From: a bacterium 1XD42-76
GTDB lineage: Bacteria; Bacillota; Clostridia; Lachnospirales; Lachnospiraceae
DNA: 35,579 nucleotides
Assembly (NCBI GenBank): GCA_009917545.1
Contig: QZDW01000029.1
Location: 1-35,579, forward strand
Direction: 5' to 3'
In this document: positions 32,093 to 35,579 of the stretch, in pieces
How the letters are laid out: each line of letters begins with the position of its first letter
Numbering within the stretch: the stretch's first letter is position 1
The notes under the pieces: model-generated
Database searches by the model: none
What the model was told of the DNA's origin: nothing
What the model saw: only the letters and a program-made list of their open reading frames with translations
Translations under genes and position numbers: made by a program

Positions 32093-32175
32093 ACATACCG
32101 CCATTGATGAAATATAGGTAATATGGTATGATTGAGTTCGAAATATTGCCACAGGAAAGAAAGGAGCAGATTTAC

Positions 32176-32850
32176 ATGATTTATTGTGTTGAGGACGACA
32201 GCTCTATCCGTGATCTGATGATATACACATTAAATTCTGCCGGATTTGAAGCAAAAGGTTTTGACGGCGCGGACACCCTTTTTGACGCTTTGCAGACAGA
32301 AAAACCCCAGCTTATTATGCTTGATATAATGCTTCCCGGCGAAGATGGCATTTCCATATTGAAAAAGCTGCGTATGCAGGGGACGACAGAGGATATTCCT
32401 GTTATTATGGCGACAGCCAAAGGAACCGAATACGACAAAGTAACCGGGCTTGATTTGGGAGCTGATGATTACCTTGCAAAGCCGTTTGGCATGATGGAAA
32501 TGATTTCCCGTGTGAAAGCGGTATTGCGCCGTACAAGTCCGAAAGATGAAACTAAAAAGCTAAAAATTGGTAATTTAGAATTGAATTTGGAAACATATAT
32601 TGTACTTGTAAACAACGAACGGGTTCAGTTGACACTGAAAGAACATAAGCTGCTCCATACTTTTATGGAAAACCCCGGACGGGTGTTTACACGCGATCAG
32701 CTTCTTGAAATGATATGGGGCATTGACTACATAGGAGAAACCCGAACCGTAGATGTTCACATTGGAACACTCCGAACAAAATTAGGCGAATGTGGGAGCT
32801 ATATTGAAACGGTACGGGGAGTTGGGTATCGAATGGAGGGGGAAGTATGA
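32176..32850 (+). CDS. phoP: OmpR-family response regulator PhoP (PhoB)
   Basis: The receiver domain has the acidic pocket (Glu6-Asp8), phosphorylation site Asp50 (LIMLDIMLPGEDG), a threonine in the MATAKG strand and Lys in LAKPFG. The C-terminal winged helix (LTLKEHKLLHTFMENPGRVFT, here split as LTLKEHKLLHTFM and ENPGRVFT; RTVDVHIGTLRTKLG) binds direct repeats such as the TTTACA boxes at 27941 and 34558. The start at 32176 has AAGGAG nine bases upstream; the frame extends to 32128 without support. It overlaps phoR by four bases. Length is 224 aa. Confidence 0.95.
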   Translation: MIYCVEDDSSIRDLMIYTLNSAGFEAKGFDGADTLFDALQTEKPQLIMLDIMLPGEDGISILKKLRMQGTTEDIPVIMATAKGTEYDKVTGLDLGADDYLAKPFGMMEMISRVKAVLRRTSPKDETKKLKIGNLELNLETYIVLVNNERVQLTLKEHKLLHTFMENPGRVFTRDQLLEMIWGIDYIGETRTVDVHIGTLRTKLGECGSYIETVRGVGYRMEGEV

Positions 32851-34502
32851 CGAAACGAATTTTTCGTTCAATCTGCCTTGTCGCATTGACTGTTTTTCTT
32901 GCGTCTGTTGTCCTGTTCATGGGTGTTCTGTATGAATACTTTTCAAATGTTGAACAGACACAGCTAAAAATGCAGACAACCCTTGCCGCACAGGGCGTTA
33001 CAAATGAGGGCATTGATTATTTCCATGATTTGAAAGTGAAAAATTATCGTATATCATGGATTGATACAGAGGGAAATGTTATTTTTGATAGTGCGTCTGA
33101 TACTGCGGAAATGGAAAATCATTTAGAGCGGGAAGAAGTGCGGGAAGCCCTTTCTTCGGGCTATGGTGAAAGTAAACGGTATTCTGCTACTTTGATGGAG
33201 CGTTCGTTTTATTCCGCGCAGAAACTTGATGATGGCACTGTATTACGGCTTTCCATATCTCAAAATTCTATTTTGACGCTCCTTTTAGGTATGACACAGT
33301 CGATTTGCATTATATTTGTGATCGCGCTGATTCTTTCCATTGTTTTAGCTATTCAAGTTTCAAAAAAAATAGTAAAGCCATTAAATGAAATTGATCTTGA
33401 TAATCCGTTGTCAAATGAGGGCTATGATGAGCTTTCCCCTTTTTTACGGCGTATTGACAGCCAGCAAAGACAGCTACGGGGGCAGAAAGCCGAGCTTCTC
33501 CAAAAAGAGAATGAATTAAATACGATTATCGGCAGCATGAATGAGGGCATGATTCTCCTAAATCAAAAAGGGAAAATTATCAGTATAAACCCCGCGGCAA
33601 GAAAACTGTTGGACGCTGGCACAGACTGTATCGGTTCTGATATGCTGTCCTTATGCCGTAATCTTGAATTGCAGGAAATCCTTACGAAAGCCTTGCACGG
33701 AGAACGGGGCGAAAACATTATCCGGCTACATGGAGAAAGCTATCAAATTGACGCTGACCCGATCACTTCTGAAAACATTGTGAAAGGAGCCGCGCTTTTC
33801 TTTTTCAATGTGACAGAAAAAGAAAAAGCGGAACAGATACGGCGCGAATTTACCGCTAATGTGTCCCATGAATTAAAAACCCCGCTTCACTCCATTTCCG
33901 GGTATGCGGAGCTTTTGAAAAACGATATGGTAAAGGAGAATGATAAAATACCCTTTGCCGGAAAGATTTATGATGAAGCCGGACGAATGATACGGCTTGT
34001 GGAGGACATTATCAGTCTTTCGCACCTTGACGAAGGTGCGGACGATATGCAGAGAGAAAATATCGACCTATACACATTGGCAGAAAAGGCGGTACAGAGC
34101 TTAGAGCCAGAGGCAGATACCGTATGTGTTGCATTGGAGCTTTCCGGCGTTCCGGCTCCCCTTAACGGCATACCACAGCTTTTATACAGTGTGATTTATA
34201 ATCTTTGTGACAATGCGATTAAGTATAACCATGAAAACGGAAAAGTAATGGTGAACATACAGAATGAAAACGGCATGGTAGTTTTATCAGTGGAGGACAC
34301 GGGGATAGGAATTGCACCCGAACATCAAGAGCGGATTTTTGAGCGTTTCTATCGTGTTGATAAGAGCCATTCTAAGGCAGTAGGGGGAACCGGGCTTGGG
34401 CTTTCTATTGTGAAACACGCCGCTAAAATCCATAATGCTAAAGTTGATGTAAAAAGTCATGTCGGAAAAGGCACGACGGTTATTGTAACATTTCCAAAAT
34501 GA
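32847..34502 (+). CDS. phoR: Sensor histidine kinase PhoR
   Basis: Membrane kinase for PhoP. Membrane segments at about 8-30 and 142-172 enclose a ~110-residue extracellular domain. Then come a PAS domain (about 224-325; ILLNQKGKIISINPAARKLL), the HisKA motif NVSHELKTPLHSISGY (His341) and the ATPase region with the N box LCDNAIKYN, VEDTGIGI, FERFYRVD and GGTGLGLSIVKH. Length 551 aa is usual for PhoR of Bacillota. The ATG overlaps the phoP stop (ATGA), so the two are coupled. The start is followed at the other end by a terminator at 34529. Confidence 0.95.
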   Translation: MTKRIFRSICLVALTVFLASVVLFMGVLYEYFSNVEQTQLKMQTTLAAQGVTNEGIDYFHDLKVKNYRISWIDTEGNVIFDSASDTAEMENHLEREEVREALSSGYGESKRYSATLMERSFYSAQKLDDGTVLRLSISQNSILTLLLGMTQSICIIFVIALILSIVLAIQVSKKIVKPLNEIDLDNPLSNEGYDELSPFLRRIDSQQRQLRGQKAELLQKENELNTIIGSMNEGMILLNQKGKIISINPAARKLLDAGTDCIGSDMLSLCRNLELQEILTKALHGERGENIIRLHGESYQIDADPITSENIVKGAALFFFNVTEKEKAEQIRREFTANVSHELKTPLHSISGYAELLKNDMVKENDKIPFAGKIYDEAGRMIRLVEDIISLSHLDEGADDMQRENIDLYTLAEKAVQSLEPEADTVCVALELSGVPAPLNGIPQLLYSVIYNLCDNAIKYNHENGKVMVNIQNENGMVVLSVEDTGIGIAPEHQERIFERFYRVDKSHSKAVGGTGLGLSIVKHAAKIHNAKVDVKSHVGKGTTVIVTFPK

Positions 34503-34528
34503 AACATTAAATTGTATAACCATTTTTC

Positions 34529-34556
34529 AAAAAAGCTGCATACGGCAGCTTTTTTG
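34529..34556 (+). terminator. Terminator of the pst-pho operon
   Basis: AAAAGCTGC-ATAC-GGCAGCTTTT hairpin followed by a T run, about 25 nt after the phoR stop. The T run merges into the second PhoP-box promoter. Confidence 0.8.
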
Positions 34557-34557
34557 T

Positions 34558-34612
34558 TTTACATGGATTTTACAATTTCAAGATATTGGATTTGATGTTG
34601 ACTTGATAATAT
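34558..34612 (+). promoter_or_regulatory. Second PhoP-box promoter, no gene behind it
   Basis: TTTACA at 34558-34563 and 34569-34574, again 11 bases apart, followed by an identical GATATTGGATTTGAT (34582-34596) and a -10-like TAATAT (34607-34612). The block is close to the pstS promoter over about 43 bases. It starts directly after the phoR terminator, and the next 200 bases encode no protein of size. Confidence 0.6.
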
Positions 34613-34613
34613 C

Positions 34614-34752
34614 TAAATAAAACAAAAGAAATGGAAATACCTGCCAATGCGGGAAAAGACAAAAACCGCTGACAGGTAGGATTTTTGCGTTCATTTTCAA
34701 GAATCAACATAATCGGTGGTTTTGAAAAATCAAAGCCGCCGTTTCTTTTTTA
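34614..34752 (+). ncRNA. Candidate PhoP-controlled small RNA
   Basis: A transcript from the second PhoP-box promoter would contain a hairpin with arms ACCTG/CAGGT and inner GCGG/CCGC (about 34640-34678) and end at the strong terminator at 34714-34752. It would be about 130-140 nt. The only ORF is a 13-codon frame (ATG at 34631, stop at 34670) with a poor ribosome binding site. Function and even expression are unproven; a remnant of a lost gene is the alternative. Confidence 0.35.
34714..34752 (+). terminator. Strong intrinsic terminator
   Basis: CGGTGGTTTTGA-AAAA-TCAAAGCCGCCG, a 12-bp stem with G-T pairs at two positions, is followed by TTTCTTTTTTA. There is no protein gene directly upstream, which supports a short non-coding transcript from 34558-34612 or an older gene now lost. 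Confidence 0.75.
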
Positions 34753-34789
34753 TCTTCTCAAGGAATGACGCGGTTTCACTGTTAAAAGC

Positions 34790-34812
34790 GGCGGCTAAAG
34801 GAGGTAGCCGCC
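34790..34812 (+). promoter_or_regulatory. Hairpin presenting a Shine-Dalgarno in its loop
   Basis: GGCGGCTA (34790-34797) and TAGCCGCC (34805-34812) pair perfectly over eight bases around the loop AAGGAGG, and the start codon ATG follows at 34813. The ribosome binding site is thus in the loop, directly before a 36-codon ORF. Confidence 0.7.
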
Positions 34813-34923
34813 ATGAAGCACATACCGTATCGACAAAATCCGACGGTCATTGACATATCAAAAAAAGCCCGTCCACCGCCGGGGGAAATTCTACCCACGA
34901 ATATGAACTGTCTAATCAACTAA
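34813..34923 (+). CDS. 36-aa leader-type peptide of a mobile element
   Basis: A short frame starting MKHIPYRQNPTVID with a strong AGGAGG seven bases upstream (in a hairpin loop). It is basic at the start and proline-rich around residue 20. I do not recognise its family. It ends about 20 bases before a terminator that precedes the sigma-like gene, the arrangement of an attenuator leader peptide. It could equally be the intact head of a longer gene lost by deletion. Confidence 0.5.
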   Translation: MKHIPYRQNPTVIDISKKARPPPGEILPTNMNCLIN

Positions 34924-34943
34924 ATACTGCTTACAATTCCTCT

Positions 34944-34977
34944 ACGCCCGTCTGCAATTTTGTAGACGGGCGTTTTG
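34944..34977 (+). terminator. Terminator between leader ORF and sigma-like gene
   Basis: ACGCCCGTCT and AGACGGGCGT pair perfectly over ten bases around a ten-base loop and are followed by TTTTG. It lies about 135 nt upstream of the sigma-like start codon. Confidence 0.7.
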
Positions 34978-35082
34978 TGTTCCCCCGGCAAAATTTTTTC
35001 AAAAAGTTTGCAAAATCACCGCCTATTCGGGGGTGCGCGGTTTTGAGGGTTTATGAAAGGGGACATCAGAAAAAATCACCCG

Positions 35083-35111
35083 CTTTCGCGGCTGCGAAAG
35101 GAGGTGAGAAC
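35083..35111 (+). promoter_or_regulatory. Hairpin adjoining the ribosome binding site of the sigma-like gene
   Basis: CTTTCGC-GGCT-GCGAAAG (35083-35100) ends inside the AAAGGAGGTG ribosome binding site seven bases before the ATG at 35112. It could partly hide or shape the ribosome binding site. Confidence 0.45.
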
Positions 35112-35555
35112 ATGAATGAACCGAACCGTACCCAATGGCAAATCCGTTGTGCTTTTAATGGCTTTTGCAAACAGGCATTGAAGCGCGAAGCAATGAACGC
35201 CCACAGGGACACAAAGCGGCAACAGTCACGGGAAGTCACTTTTTCCGACCTGTCACCACAGGAAGAAAGCCAGCTTGTTACCTACGACAGATATTTTGCA
35301 GATGATGAAGCTGAACAGTCTTTCATTATCGCGGGAAAAGAGATAACCGCAAAGCTGCTTGCCGAAGCCCTGCGGAGCTTGCCGGAAGAAAAGCGCGAAA
35401 CTATCCTGCTGTATTATTTCTTCGATATGAGCGAAACCGAGATTTCAAGGCTCTGCAACATTCCGAGGACAACAGTGAAGTATCGCCGCAACAGCTCTTT
35501 TGAGCTACTAAAACGCTATTTGGAGGAACGCGCCTATGACTGCACAGACTGGTAA
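35112..35555 (+). CDS. Sigma-70-like regulator of an integrative conjugative element
   Basis: This 147-aa protein has a C-terminal sigma-70 region 4 type helix-turn-helix: ALRSLPEEKRETILLYYFFD, then MSETEISRLCNIPRTTVKYRR, split here as MSETEISRLC and NIPRTTVKYRR. Its N-terminus, MNEPNRTQWQIRCAFNGFCK, and small size match the sigma-like ORFs that I remember from Tn916-type elements of Clostridia and Bacilli. The ATG at 35112 has a full AGGAGGTG at seven bases; a GTG at 34977 is unsupported. It probably regulates transfer or excision genes to the right. It overlaps the next gene by 20 bases. Confidence 0.88.
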   Translation: MNEPNRTQWQIRCAFNGFCKQALKREAMNAHRDTKRQQSREVTFSDLSPQEESQLVTYDRYFADDEAEQSFIIAGKEITAKLLAEALRSLPEEKRETILLYYFFDMSETEISRLCNIPRTTVKYRRNSSFELLKRYLEERAYDCTDW

Positions 35556-35579
35556 CAATGAAAATGCCGAACGCGGCTT
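35536..35579 (+). CDS. Start of the next mobile-element gene (cut by window edge)
   Basis: An ATG at 35536, with GGAGG nine bases upstream, opens a frame MTAQTGNNENAERG that runs off the window. In related elements a small helix-turn-helix protein follows the sigma-like gene. Only 14 codons are visible, so the identity is a guess from context. Confidence 0.6.
   Translation, partial: MTAQTGNNENAERG

Noticed and set aside
34977-35111. Longer GTG start for the sigma-like gene
   Set aside because: GTG at 34977 lies on the terminator's T-run and has no ribosome binding site, while ATG 35112 has a perfect one.

Overview
The window looks like chromosomal DNA of a Gram-positive anaerobe of the Clostridia, most likely Lachnospiraceae (Bacillota). 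The evidence is the strong GGAGG-type ribosome binding sites, sigma-A-like promoters with 17-base spacers, the gene families present (UPF0735 ACT protein, Tex, PatB, LCP, clostridial-type t6A genes) and conjugative-element genes typical of gut Firmicutes. The assignment is from gene content only.

Layout. Positions 1-502 hold an rRNA-type promoter and leader reading out of the left edge, preceded by two tRNA-Ser genes (GGA and TGA). Positions 676-7859 are minus-strand housekeeping genes: patB, a YcxB-like membrane protein, tsaE, tsaB, rimI and a small double-CxxC protein, apparently one operon ending in a terminator; then rnz, tsaD and ispD. Three of the four bacterial t6A genes (tsaB, tsaD, tsaE) are here. 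Tex follows (8010-10157). A divergent stretch carries a tandem-repeat DUF4190 membrane protein, an ACT protein/homoserine dehydrogenase/DUF2752 operon, and an omega-amidase-like nitrilase. Positions 14633-25771 are a minus-strand surface-glycan cluster: ThDP-dependent enzyme, NAD-dependent epimerase/reductase, three GT2 glycosyltransferases, a polyprenyl-phosphate sugar-1-phosphate transferase and an LCP protein that would attach the polymer to the wall.

From about 26.4 kb the character changes. There is a truncated Rpn-type transposase piece, a short inverted-repeat element, a tyrosine integrase broken by a stop codon, an XRE regulator, and then a visibly more AT-rich plus-strand operon, pstS-pstC-pstA-pstB-phoU-phoP-phoR (high-affinity phosphate uptake and its two-component control). 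Next come a leader-peptide/terminator module, a sigma-70-like gene of the kind found in Tn916-type conjugative elements, and the start of another gene at the window edge. I read this as a phosphate-uptake cargo lying between the regulatory genes of an integrative element.

The most interesting observations are: (1) a family of six ~104-bp dispersed repeats, all in one orientation, between genes or in leaders of minus-strand genes, with two hairpins that show compensatory changes; (2) a PstS whose two sequence halves are in circularly permuted order; (3) a second copy of the PhoP-box promoter of pstS placed after the operon with no gene behind it but with terminator-like hairpins, a candidate phosphate-regulated small RNA; (4) a leader ORF whose Shine-Dalgarno sits in the loop of a perfect hairpin, followed by a terminator, ahead of the element's sigma factor.
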